Positions 1 to 6,185 of a DNA stretch of 8,793 nt are shown in pieces (position 1 is the stretch's first letter; every line of letters starts with the position of its first letter). Under the pieces are notes generated by a model. The model searched no databases. It had not been told where the DNA came from and saw nothing but the letters and a program-made list of their open reading frames with translations. The stretch spans positions 1 through 8,793 of the forward strand of contig DCHU01000055.1 in assembly GCA_002314915.1 (NCBI GenBank). Direction: 5' to 3'. The stretch is from Caryophanales bacterium UBA1744 (GTDB taxonomy: Bacteria > Bacillota_I > Bacilli_A > RFN20 > CAG-826). The position numbers and the translations under genes were made by a program.

Positions 1-528
1 GACAAGATCCTCGCTCAGTCAGTAAAGACTGTCGCAGACATCATCTTGGTCCCAGGAACAATGAACTTGGACTTCGCCGATGTCAAATCAACTCTCGAGA
101 ACGCAGGCTCAACCCTTATCGGATTCGGTATCGGAACAGGACCTAATAAGACAGAGGATGCAGTCAACAACGCAATCAACCTCAATCTTCTTGAAACATC
201 AATCGTCGGTGCCAAGAAAGGCATCTGCAACGTCGTTTGCGGAAACGGCGTCACACTTTACGAAGCAACGGATTGCCTTGCCAAGGTTTCCGAATTGGCG
301 GGAACTCAGATGGATATCAAGTTCGGCTACACAAAGAACCCAATGCTCGAAGATTCAATCTTCTGCAGCATCATCGCAGCTGGATTCGACGATATCGATT
401 TGACCAAGAACCCAGTCCAGAACCCAACCCCAGTTGTCCAGATGACCTCTCCAGTTCAGGAGCAAAAACAGGCTCCTTCAATGGAAACAGAGAGCATCAT
501 GGACATCCTCACACCAAAGATTTTCTAA
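1..528 (+). CDS. ftsZ: Cell division protein FtsZ, C-terminal half (5' end outside window)
   Basis: FtsZ is the tubulin-like GTPase that polymerises into the cytoplasmic division ring. Reading frame 1 is open from the window edge to TAA at 526-528, giving 175 residues; the N-terminal GTP-binding half is cut off. Visible residues 22-27 read NLDFAD, the T7 synergy loop whose acidic residues complete the GTPase site of the neighbouring subunit. It is followed by the family-typical segments DVKSTL, GSTLIGFGIGTG and LLETSI.GA. The C-terminal subdomain ends near IIAAGF (about residue 125). A short Pro/Gln-rich linker follows, then a tail reading SIMDILTPKIF, which only loosely resembles the usual D-I/V-P-x-F-L conserved peptide and lacks the common basic end. 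The NVVCGNG stretch also departs from the usual NITGG. It lies directly before the ileS leader, without the sepF/ylmG/divIVA genes found there in Bacillus. Identification is firm; the unusual tail is a direct observation. Confidence 0.95.
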   Translation, partial: DKILAQSVKTVADIILVPGTMNLDFADVKSTLENAGSTLIGFGIGTGPNKTEDAVNNAINLNLLETSIVGAKKGICNVVCGNGVTLYEATDCLAKVSELAGTQMDIKFGYTKNPMLEDSIFCSIIAAGFDDIDLTKNPVQNPTPVVQMTSPVQEQKQAPSMETESIMDILTPKIF

Positions 529-549
529 AAACCATTCTTTTAAAAAGAA

Positions 550-578
550 TTGCAAAGCGAGCAACTTACCACTATATT
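550..578 (+). promoter_or_regulatory. Putative sigma-A promoter for the ileS T-box operon
   Basis: A TTGCAA -35 element (550-555) and a TATATT -10 element (573-578) are separated by exactly 17 bases. They match the TTGACA/TATAAT consensus at 4 and 5 of 6 positions. Transcription would begin near 584-586, which coincides with the first pairing bases of T-box stem I. That agreement between promoter position and leader 5' end is the main support. No convincing terminator for ftsZ was seen before it, so read-through from ftsZ into the leader is also possible. Confidence 0.6.
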
Positions 579-745
579 AATGGCGGCTGAGAAATAGATC
601 ACGCCTAGTAGCAAACATGAGAGAGCCCCCTGGATGAGAACGGGGCACGCGAAAGGTTATCACTATTGAGCCAGTCTTCCGAATAGATGTAGGTTGACCG
701 CTGCTAGCGTTATCAGCATTCGAGTGTAGATATATAATATCTAAA

Positions 746-779
746 CTAAGGTGGTACCACGCAATCCAAGCGCCCTTAG
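746..779 (+). promoter_or_regulatory. T-box antiterminator helix
   Basis: CTAAGG (746-751) can pair with CCTTAG (774-779), enclosing the UGGU bulge (752-755) that would contact the 3' end of uncharged tRNA-Ile. The 3' strand uses bases 774-775, which are also part of the terminator stem, and 776-779, which form the terminator loop. The two structures therefore cannot coexist, which is the expected switch of a transcriptional T-box. Confidence 0.85.
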
Positions 780-800
780 ATGTGGGCGCTTTTTATTTTT
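768..800 (+). terminator. T-box intrinsic terminator (attenuator)
   Basis: GCGCCC (770-775) pairs perfectly with GGGCGC (784-789) around an 8-base loop, extended by AA/TT on the flanks, and is followed by a T-rich tract TTTTTATTTTT (790-800). It sits directly before the ileS ribosome binding site, so termination here would prevent expression of ileS and the genes behind it when tRNA-Ile is charged. Confidence 0.93.
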
Positions 801-806
801 AGGAGG
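801..806 (+). promoter_or_regulatory. Shine-Dalgarno site of ileS
   Basis: A full AGGAGG lies 5 bases before the ATG at 812. It fixes the ileS start; the nearer ATG at 808 is out of frame and too close to the site. It also shows that this organism uses canonical Shine-Dalgarno initiation, a useful contrast to rnhC and mutS2 further along. Confidence 0.93.
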
Positions 807-811
807 AATGT

Positions 812-3535
812 ATGAGCGAGTTAAAAGATACATTGTTAATGCCAAAAGGCGGCTTTGAAATGCGCGCAGGCTTAACGACAAAAGAACCATTGATGCTCAA
901 AAAATGGGATGAATTCCGTCTTTATGACGAAATGAACAAAAACAGAGAGGGATGCGAAGAATTCTTACTTCACGATGGCCCTCCATACGCAAACGGTGAC
1001 ATTCACTGCGGACACATGCTCAACAGAATGTTAAAGGACTTTGCTGTCAGATTTAACAACATGGCAGGCTATAAGACCCCATTCGTTTTCGGTTGGGATA
1101 CACACGGTCTTCCAATTGAAGTCAAAGTCACAAAGTCAGGCGTTAACCGCAAGGCTATGTCAGTCGCTGACTTCCGTTCATTATGCGATGCATATGCAAA
1201 GACACAGGTCGAGCACCAGAAAGCCCAGATCACACGCTTAGGCTGCTTAGGTGATTACGATAGACCTTATATGACTCTCCTTCCAGAGTTTGAGGCAAGA
1301 CAGATCGATGTCTTCGCTAAGATGGCTCTTGATGGACTCATCTATAAAGGCGAGAAACCAGTCTACTGGTCATGGTCATCAGAATCGGCGCTTGCTGAGG
1401 CTGAGGTTGAATATGCAGACGTTCCTGCAAAGACAATGTACGTCTACTTCGACTTCACCGATTCAAAAGGACTCTTCCCAAGCGATGCAAAGATCATCAT
1501 CTGGACAACAACTCCTTGGACAATCCCATCCAACAGAGGCATCACGCTCAATCCTAGATTCGAATACGGATTATTCGATACAAATAAGGGCAAATTCGTC
1601 TTCTTAGCCTCTCTTAAGGACCAGCTCAAGGAAGAGCTTGGTTTCGAGTACTGCGAGCTCTTAAAGACCGTAAAAGGTCAGGAACTCGAAGGCGGACACG
1701 CCAAACATCCTCTCTATGATAGAGAATCTCTCATCATGAACGCTAACTTCGTCACAGACGACTCAGGTACAGGCTGTGTTCACACAGACCCTGACCATGG
1801 TTTGGATGACTTTAACGCATGTATGCGCTACGGAATCAAGCCAATGGGCAACGTCGATGATAGAGGCATCATGCACGCAGAGGCAGGAGACCCATTAGAT
1901 GGACTCTTCTATGAAGTTGCTAACGACAAAGTCGTTGAATTACTTGAAGAGAACGGACATCTCTTAAAAGAGATCGATATCGTTCACTCATATCCACACG
2001 ACTGGAGAACACATAAGCCAGTCATCTTCAGAGCTACCCCACAGTGGTTCTGCTCAATCTCTCCAATCAGAGAGAAACTCCTTGAGGAAGTCCATAAGAT
2101 CAAATGGATTCCTGCATGGGGTGAGAACAAGATGGTCAACATGATCGCAGACCGTGCTGACTGGTGTATCTCAAGACAGAGAACATGGGGTGTTCCAATC
2201 CCTATCATCTATAACGAAGACGACTCACCAATCGTTGAAAAGGCAGTCTTCGACCATATCCGCGACTTAATCGCGAAGAACGGTTCTAACATCTGGTTTG
2301 AAAAGGACGCTAAGGATTTATTACCTGAAGGCTATACAAATGAGAAGTCTCCAAACGGCAACTTCCGTAAAGAAACAGACATCATGGACGTCTGGTTCGA
2401 CTCAGGTTCCTCATGGAACGGCGTCTTAAACGAAAGAGGACTCTCATATCCTTCAGACGTTTACCTTGAAGGCAACGACCAGTACAGAGGCTGGTTCAAC
2501 TCTTCCCTCATCTTATCTGTCGCATATAGCGGACACACTCCATTTAAGAAATGCGTCACACACGGATGGGTCATGGACGAGAACTGGTCCAAGATGTCAA
2601 AGTCCAAAGGAAACGGTATCGACCCATCAAAGGTCGCTAACCAGTTCGGCGCAGATATCTTAAGACTCTGGGCTGCAGGCGTTGACTTCGTCTCAGACGT
2701 CAGAATCTCAGAATCAATCATCGCAACAGTTTCCGACCAGTATAGAAAAGTCAGAAACACATTCAAATTCATGCTCGGAAACCTCCAAGATGGAGAAGGC
2801 GTTCCATATGTCCATCCAGAATCACAGCCAAAGCTTTGGCCAGTAGATGAGTGGATCCTTGCACAGTATGAGTCAGTTAAGAACTATGTTCTTAAAGCAT
2901 ATGCTGACTTCCAGTATTCAAAAGCATCCGCTGCTATGACGCAGTTCATGGTTGAACTCTCAGGCTTCTACCTCAACATCGCTAAAGACATCCTTTACTG
3001 CGATGCAAAGGACAGCGAGAGAAGAAAAGCAGTCCAGTATGTCATCTACACAATGACAAAGGGATTATGCTTGATGTGGAACCCAATCCTCAGCTTCACA
3101 ATGGATGAAGTCTATGGATTTATCCCAGGTGTTACCAAGAAATCACCACAGTTAGATGACATGCCAAAAGAGTCACACGTCTACGGTGAAGATGCAAAAG
3201 CAACATACGCTTCATTCAATAAGTTCAGAGATATCGTCTTAAAGTCTCTTGAAGATAAGCGTGCTGAAGGCGTTATCGGATCATCAGTCGAGGCTGCAGT
3301 TGAAGCAACATTTGACGATGAAGCTATTGTTAACACATTAAATACTCTCGATTCCGATGAGTTACCAAGATTATTCGGTGTCTCATCATTAACAGTTGCA
3401 GTTGGTGCGCCAAGCGCAACAGTCACAAAAGCTACCGGAGAAAAGTGCGAAAGATGCCGTAACATCAAGTTCTCTGTCGTCTCAACAGACGTCGGATGCT
3501 TATGCCCACGCTGCATGAAGGCACTTGGAAAGTAA
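812..3535 (+). CDS. ileS: Isoleucine--tRNA ligase (IleRS, bacterial type 1)
   Basis: This cytoplasmic class I synthetase charges tRNA-Ile using ATP and edits misactivated valine. The 907-residue length fits bacterial IleRS. Motifs in order: HCGH at residues 65-68 in the HIGH position, within a GPPYANGDIH context; the Thr-rich editing motif TTTPWT at 232-237 and GTGCVH...HGLDD at 319-333, together marking an intact CP1 editing domain; WCISRQRTWG at 451-460; DVWFDSGSSW from 526; KMSKS at 594-598; an anticodon-binding helical domain; and a C-terminal zinc finger with cysteines 879, 882, 898 and 901 (896 is an extra cysteine). The start is set by AGGAGG upstream. Expression is under the T-box leader with a matching AUC specifier, and lspA follows after 5 bases. 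The HCGH variant is unusual in its second residue but keeps both histidines and the glycine, so the enzyme should be active. Identification is certain. Confidence 0.99.
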   Translation: MSELKDTLLMPKGGFEMRAGLTTKEPLMLKKWDEFRLYDEMNKNREGCEEFLLHDGPPYANGDIHCGHMLNRMLKDFAVRFNNMAGYKTPFVFGWDTHGLPIEVKVTKSGVNRKAMSVADFRSLCDAYAKTQVEHQKAQITRLGCLGDYDRPYMTLLPEFEARQIDVFAKMALDGLIYKGEKPVYWSWSSESALAEAEVEYADVPAKTMYVYFDFTDSKGLFPSDAKIIIWTTTPWTIPSNRGITLNPRFEYGLFDTNKGKFVFLASLKDQLKEELGFEYCELLKTVKGQELEGGHAKHPLYDRESLIMNANFVTDDSGTGCVHTDPDHGLDDFNACMRYGIKPMGNVDDRGIMHAEAGDPLDGLFYEVANDKVVELLEENGHLLKEIDIVHSYPHDWRTHKPVIFRATPQWFCSISPIREKLLEEVHKIKWIPAWGENKMVNMIADRADWCISRQRTWGVPIPIIYNEDDSPIVEKAVFDHIRDLIAKNGSNIWFEKDAKDLLPEGYTNEKSPNGNFRKETDIMDVWFDSGSSWNGVLNERGLSYPSDVYLEGNDQYRGWFNSSLILSVAYSGHTPFKKCVTHGWVMDENWSKMSKSKGNGIDPSKVANQFGADILRLWAAGVDFVSDVRISESIIATVSDQYRKVRNTFKFMLGNLQDGEGVPYVHPESQPKLWPVDEWILAQYESVKNYVLKAYADFQYSKASAAMTQFMVELSGFYLNIAKDILYCDAKDSERRKAVQYVIYTMTKGLCLMWNPILSFTMDEVYGFIPGVTKKSPQLDDMPKESHVYGEDAKATYASFNKFRDIVLKSLEDKRAEGVIGSSVEAAVEATFDDEAIVNTLNTLDSDELPRLFGVSSLTVAVGAPSATVTKATGEKCERCRNIKFSVVSTDVGCLCPRCMKALGK

Positions 3536-3540
3536 TTAAT

Positions 3541-4269
3541 ATGGCAGATTTAGAGAAAGACAATCAGGAATTGGTGGAAGAAACCAAGGATTTAACACCT
3601 GAAAACGCCGAATCTAAGCCTGTCGAAACCGATGATGATGACGAAGATGTGGATTTCAAAACCGCCTTTAAGGAGGCTTGGCAAGAACTTCACACCTTCA
3701 TCCATCCAAAATGGTCATGGAAGTTAGTGTTCTTCTCATTCATCTGGATGGGAATCTTGTTCGTTGGCGTTGACCAATTGACCAAATGGTTGATCGTCAA
3801 GTCGTTCGATTACGATGTTACAAATGCAATCCGAGTGATTGATTGGGGATGGCTCCAATTCCGAATCGTACTCACCTTTAACCAAGGTGCAGCATTCGGT
3901 CTTGGTAACGGAAAACTCTGGGCCAGAATCCTCTATATAATCATTTCTTGGAATGCGTCAATCCTTATCCTTAGATACTGGTATCAGGGACTCCATAAGA
4001 ACAACAAACTCAACAATTTCTTGTGGATGCTCGCCTTCGCTGGCGCGCTTGGAAACGCAATCGATAGAAGCTTCTATTGGAAAAAGACAGTCGGTTTCTC
4101 AGGAGTAATTGACTTCTTCAGTTTCACATTTTGGGGCTGGGATTTCGCAATCTTCAACTTCGCTGATATCTGTTTAACGGTAGCGGTCATTGCAGCAATT
4201 GTGGTCATCGCTTATCGTGAGATCAAGGAGTGGAAGGCTGAGAAAGCTAAGAAAGGAAATGTCGAGTAA
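3541..4269 (+). CDS. lspA: Lipoprotein signal peptidase (signal peptidase II)
   Basis: This membrane aspartic protease cleaves the signal peptide of diacylglyceryl-modified prolipoproteins at the lipobox cysteine. The 242-residue product has about four hydrophobic segments (roughly 61-87, 127-146, 158-174, 202-226). It carries the family motifs: DQLTKW from D77, FNQGAAFG at 113-120, GNAIDR at 171-176 (catalytic D175) and FNFAD at 205-209 (catalytic D209). The first 55 or so residues are an added hydrophilic, strongly acidic extension including DDDDED at 31-36. Typical LspA proteins are about 150-170 residues and start close to the first membrane segment. The chosen ATG lies 5 bases after the ileS stop, with a weak GGAAAG 8 bases upstream. 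An in-frame ATG at 3496 would overlap ileS by 40 bases and is less likely. It overlaps rluD by one base, so the genes are probably translationally coupled. Confidence 0.96.
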   Translation: MADLEKDNQELVEETKDLTPENAESKPVETDDDDEDVDFKTAFKEAWQELHTFIHPKWSWKLVFFSFIWMGILFVGVDQLTKWLIVKSFDYDVTNAIRVIDWGWLQFRIVLTFNQGAAFGLGNGKLWARILYIIISWNASILILRYWYQGLHKNNKLNNFLWMLAFAGALGNAIDRSFYWKKTVGFSGVIDFFSFTFWGWDFAIFNFADICLTVAVIAAIVVIAYREIKEWKAEKAKKGNVE

Positions 4270-5186
4270 TGAGCGAATTCGTCGTAACCAGTGATTACGT
4301 CGGACGCCGTCTCGACGAGGTCTTAACGAGTGTAGAAGTGGACCTTTCAAGAAGTAAGGTTCAGGCTATGATTAAGTCTGGAGACACACTTGTGAACGGA
4401 AAGAAAGAAAAGCCAGCATACATCGTAAGACTTGCCGATTTGATAACTTATAAAAAAACTACTAATTCAACACTAAACGTTGTTGCGGAAAATATCCCTC
4501 TAAATGTGATGTTTGAAGACGATGACATCATAATCATCAACAAACCTCAGGGCATGGTTGTCCATCCGGGCAACGGTCACCCAACAGGAACACTTGTGAA
4601 CGCTCTAGTCAATTACTCTGACGAACTCGCTCACAGGGATGGCAGTGAATTTAGACCTGGTCTTGTCCATCGAATTGACAAAGACACATCCGGTCTCCTC
4701 GCCATCGTTAAAAATGATTTCGCTTATGAGAAGTTAGCGGACCAGCTCTCCGATCATTCGATGCACCGTGAGTACATTGCTCTCGTCAAAGGATTCATCG
4801 AAGAGAGTGATGGCAAGATTGACGGACCGATTGGACGTGACCCAAAAATCAAAACTAAATTTTGTGTCAATTTATCCAATGGAAAAGAGGCTGTCACCTA
4901 CTTCCATGTTATTAAAAGATTTGCGGGCGGATACACATTAATTGCTTGTAGATTAAGAACCGGAAGAACCCATCAGATTCGTGTCCACATGGATTACATC
5001 GGACACCCTGTCATCGGCGATCCTCTATACGGTCACAATAACAGAGGCTTATACAACAACGGTCAGTTGCTACACGCTTACAAATTATCATTCGTTCATC
5101 CAAGAACAGAAAAAGAGGTCACCTTCGAGGCGCCTCTTCCAGATCATTTCGTAAATGTGTTAGATGGACTTACAGAAGTGAAGTAA
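4269..5186 (+). CDS. rluD: RluA/RluD-family ribosomal large subunit pseudouridine synthase
   Basis: This enzyme isomerises specific uridines in structured RNA, probably 23S rRNA, to pseudouridine. The 305-residue product has an N-terminal S4 RNA-binding domain (about 12-60, from RRLDEVL to the VNGK turn). The RluA-type catalytic domain follows, with NKPQGMVVHP at 91-100, HRIDKDTSG at 134-142 (catalytic D137) and GRTHQIRVHM at 232-241. Length and domain order match RluD and its Bacillus relative YlyB, which also follows lspA. The exact uridine targets cannot be told from sequence, so the symbol is by family resemblance. Its ATG overlaps the lspA TAA (TAATG), with AAAGGAAA about 9 bases upstream. 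The last 17 bases overlap the 3' end of the convergent rnhC, and a terminator follows 13 bases after the stop. It is the last gene of the T-box operon. Confidence 0.93.
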   Translation: MSEFVVTSDYVGRRLDEVLTSVEVDLSRSKVQAMIKSGDTLVNGKKEKPAYIVRLADLITYKKTTNSTLNVVAENIPLNVMFEDDDIIIINKPQGMVVHPGNGHPTGTLVNALVNYSDELAHRDGSEFRPGLVHRIDKDTSGLLAIVKNDFAYEKLADQLSDHSMHREYIALVKGFIEESDGKIDGPIGRDPKIKTKFCVNLSNGKEAVTYFHVIKRFAGGYTLIACRLRTGRTHQIRVHMDYIGHPVIGDPLYGHNNRGLYNNGQLLHAYKLSFVHPRTEKEVTFEAPLPDHFVNVLDGLTEVK

Positions 5187-6078
5187 CATTCTTGAAATTG
5201 AGCTTAGCAACATTGCTGAGCTCTTTTTTTCCGTATTTTTCAATGAATACCTTCAAAGCTTCCTCTGTATGAACGTTTGATGAACCTAATGGGAAGTGCA
5301 TTCCGTACTTCTCATCCATTTCTTTCATCTTTCTTAAGAAAGAATACCTTGCAATAACGCTTCCTAAGGCTACTGATGGGTAATACGATTCGCCCTTTGT
5401 GTGGAATGTAACGTTTCTGACAACTGGCTCAACATCTTTTAAATAGGAGAAATACAATGCAGGTTCCGCAAACTGGTCCTGATAGATGTGGGCATCTCCA
5501 ACTTTCTCCAAAACATTGATGTAACACTGATTGTGCATTTTTGCCTTTATGGCGTTCATATTGATTTCATCATGAACTTCATTGAATTTGGAGTTTGGCA
5601 ATGAGAGTTGTGAATAGATGAATGAATTGATGAGTTTAGGTCCTATTTCTAAGATTTTCTCATCGGTCATTTGTTTGGAGTCTGTAACGCCCAATTCCTT
5701 GAGGAGTGGGAGGTCTTCTTCTCTAACAAAAGCAGCAGCAACACATATTGGACCAAATACATCTCCTGTACCGACTTCATCGCTTCCGATCTGAGGGAAT
5801 AGAGAAGGGACTAAAGTATCGATTTTCTTGGTAGTAGTGGCTTTTGCATCCTTAAAAAACATCTTGGCCTCAGTGATTGCTCTATCGCCTTGGAAGACGA
5901 CTTTTCTCTTGCCTTTTTTGTTCTTTTTGTAGATGGCAACACTTACCTTTTCGCCCTGTGCAAAAATCTCGATGTACTCGTTAGGAGACTTTGAAGAAAA
6001 TTGGGAATAGAAATCCCTCATTTTCTCATATGTTGCATCGTCGATTTCTGCCGAATATACGGTTGCTTTTACTTCCAT
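5170..6078 (-). CDS. rnhC: Ribonuclease HIII
   Basis: RNase HIII is a cytoplasmic endonuclease that cuts the RNA strand of RNA/DNA hybrids and helps clear R-loops and primers. The 302-residue product has the N-terminal TBP-like substrate-binding domain typical of HIII (about 1-85) and then the catalytic domain opening with GSDEVGTGDVFGP (98-110). The four expected metal ligands are visible: D100, E101, D201 (in YQDQF) and E230 (in TKGESYYPS). DSK at 133-135 and the C-terminal VAKLNFKN signature are also present. The length and the GSDEVGTGD signature with the TBP-like domain separate it from RNase HII. It is transcribed convergently to rluD (17-bp overlap) and divergently from mutS2. No Shine-Dalgarno precedes the ATG, and a -10 box lies only 6 bases upstream, so it is probably leaderless. 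No clear terminator of its own was found past its stop. Confidence 0.96.
   Translation of the reverse strand: MEVKATVYSAEIDDATYEKMRDFYSQFSSKSPNEYIEIFAQGEKVSVAIYKKNKKGKRKVVFQGDRAITEAKMFFKDAKATTTKKIDTLVPSLFPQIGSDEVGTGDVFGPICVAAAFVREEDLPLLKELGVTDSKQMTDEKILEIGPKLINSFIYSQLSLPNSKFNEVHDEINMNAIKAKMHNQCYINVLEKVGDAHIYQDQFAEPALYFSYLKDVEPVVRNVTFHTKGESYYPSVALGSVIARYSFLRKMKEMDEKYGMHFPLGSSNVHTEEALKVFIEKYGKKELSNVAKLNFKNVTSLL
5200..5230 (+). terminator. Intrinsic terminator of the ileS-lspA-rluD operon, inside rnhC
   Basis: GAGCTTAGCA (5200-5209) pairs with TGCTGAGCTC (5214-5223) with a single G-U wobble and a 4-base loop, followed by seven T (5224-5230). It starts 13 bases after the rluD stop and acts on + strand transcription. 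On the other strand the same bases encode conserved C-terminal residues of RNase HIII (KELSNVAKL). The hairpin has no T run on the minus-strand side, so it should terminate in one direction only. Confidence 0.93.
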
Positions 6079-6084
6079 GGCGCT

Positions 6085-6115
6085 ATTTTAACACAATATC
6101 TTTTCGAGTGGTCAA
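6085..6115 (-). promoter_or_regulatory. Putative promoter of rnhC giving a leaderless mRNA
   Basis: Read on the minus strand, TTGACC (6115-6110) and an extended -10 TG-T-TAAAAT (TAAAAT at 6090-6085) are separated by 19 bases. That spacer is long, but the TG extension compensates. Only six bases lie between the -10 and the ATG, so initiation about seven bases downstream would fall on the A of the start codon at 6078. The intervening bases contain no Shine-Dalgarno. Confidence 0.65.
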
Positions 6116-6148
6116 CAAACGAAGAAATGCAAAAAGCCTAACATTCAT

Positions 6149-6178
6149 TCCACAATATTGTGGTTTCTAGGTTATAAT
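6149..6178 (+). promoter_or_regulatory. Putative promoter of mutS2-uvrC giving a leaderless mRNA
   Basis: A perfect TATAAT (6173-6178) has a weak -35, TCCACA (6149-6154, 4 of 6 consensus positions), 18 bases upstream. The ATG at 6186 follows the -10 after seven bases (TCCACCT), so the expected start of transcription is at or one base before the start codon. There is no Shine-Dalgarno; CCACCT is in fact anti-Shine-Dalgarno-like in sense. The -35 overlaps a perfect palindrome. Confidence 0.7.
6150..6163. repeat. Perfect 14-bp palindrome, candidate operator
   Basis: CCACAAT followed directly by its reverse complement ATTGTGG makes a perfect two-fold symmetric site centred at 6156/6157, about 30 bases before the likely mutS2 start of transcription. 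It covers most of the putative -35 and the upstream part of the spacer, a common location for a dimeric repressor site. With no loop it is better read as a DNA-binding site than as an RNA hairpin. The regulator is unknown, and no second copy was noticed in the window. Confidence 0.5.
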
Positions 6179-6185
6179 TCCACCT

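Larger units (their letters stand above)
583..800 (+). promoter_or_regulatory. T-box riboswitch (tRNA-Ile responsive, transcriptional) of ileS
   Basis: This leader senses uncharged tRNA-Ile and permits transcription of the synthetase operon when isoleucine charging falls. Stem I: GGCT (585-588) pairs with AGCC (669-672) and AATAG (593-597) with CTATT (663-667), with GA-rich bases between as in the family's K-turn. AGTA (607-610) faces GAA (651-653) as the loop-E part of the specifier loop. The specifier is ATC (659-661) followed by the usual A, decoding isoleucine. GAG-rich bases at 619-625 form the AG bulge, and GCCCC (625-629) pairs with GGGGC (642-646) around a GGATGA distal loop. A CGAAT/ATTCG pairing (680-684/718-722) may belong to stem II. 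Stem III is a 7-bp hairpin, TAGATAT (727-733) with ATATCTA (737-743). The T-box core AAGGTGGTACCACGC spans 748-762; its TGGT (752-755) complements an ACCA tRNA end, fitting the A discriminator of tRNA-Ile. Confidence 0.96.

Noticed and set aside
534..550. AT-only inverted repeat ATTCTTTT/AAAAGAAT after the ftsZ stop, possibly a terminator
   Set aside because: There is almost no loop, the stem is weak, and no T run follows on the + strand. A T run exists only on the minus-strand side, where no gene needs ending.
3181..3516. 111-residue open frame antisense to the ileS 3' end
   Set aside because: It lies fully within the strongly supported ileS coding region, with no motif, promoter or neighbour supporting expression.
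3496..3540. In-frame upstream ATG that would lengthen LspA by 15 residues
   Set aside because: It lies inside the ileS zinc-finger coding region, would create a 40-base overlap, and has no better ribosome site. The ATG at 3541, five bases after the ileS stop with GGAAAG upstream, is preferred.
3670..3676. Perfect AAGGAGG inside lspA, possibly an internal translation start removing the acidic extension
   Set aside because: The TTG one base behind it and the ATGs at 3711 and 3717 are out of frame, and the first in-frame GTG (3727) is about 50 bases away. It looks like a chance result of Lys-Glu-Ala codons.
5127..5136. GAGGCGCCTC palindrome and nearby CATTT/AAATG repeat near the rluD end, considered as an rnhC terminator
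   Set aside because: The palindrome has no loop, the second stem is only 5 bp, and neither is followed by a T run on the minus strand.
6177..6183. ATTCCAC repeated at 6147-6153 and 6177-6183, considered as a direct-repeat operator
   Set aside because: Seven bases occurring twice in an AT-rich 107-bp gap is weak evidence. The 14-bp palindrome is the stronger candidate, and the second copy is just the spacer between the -10 and the start codon.
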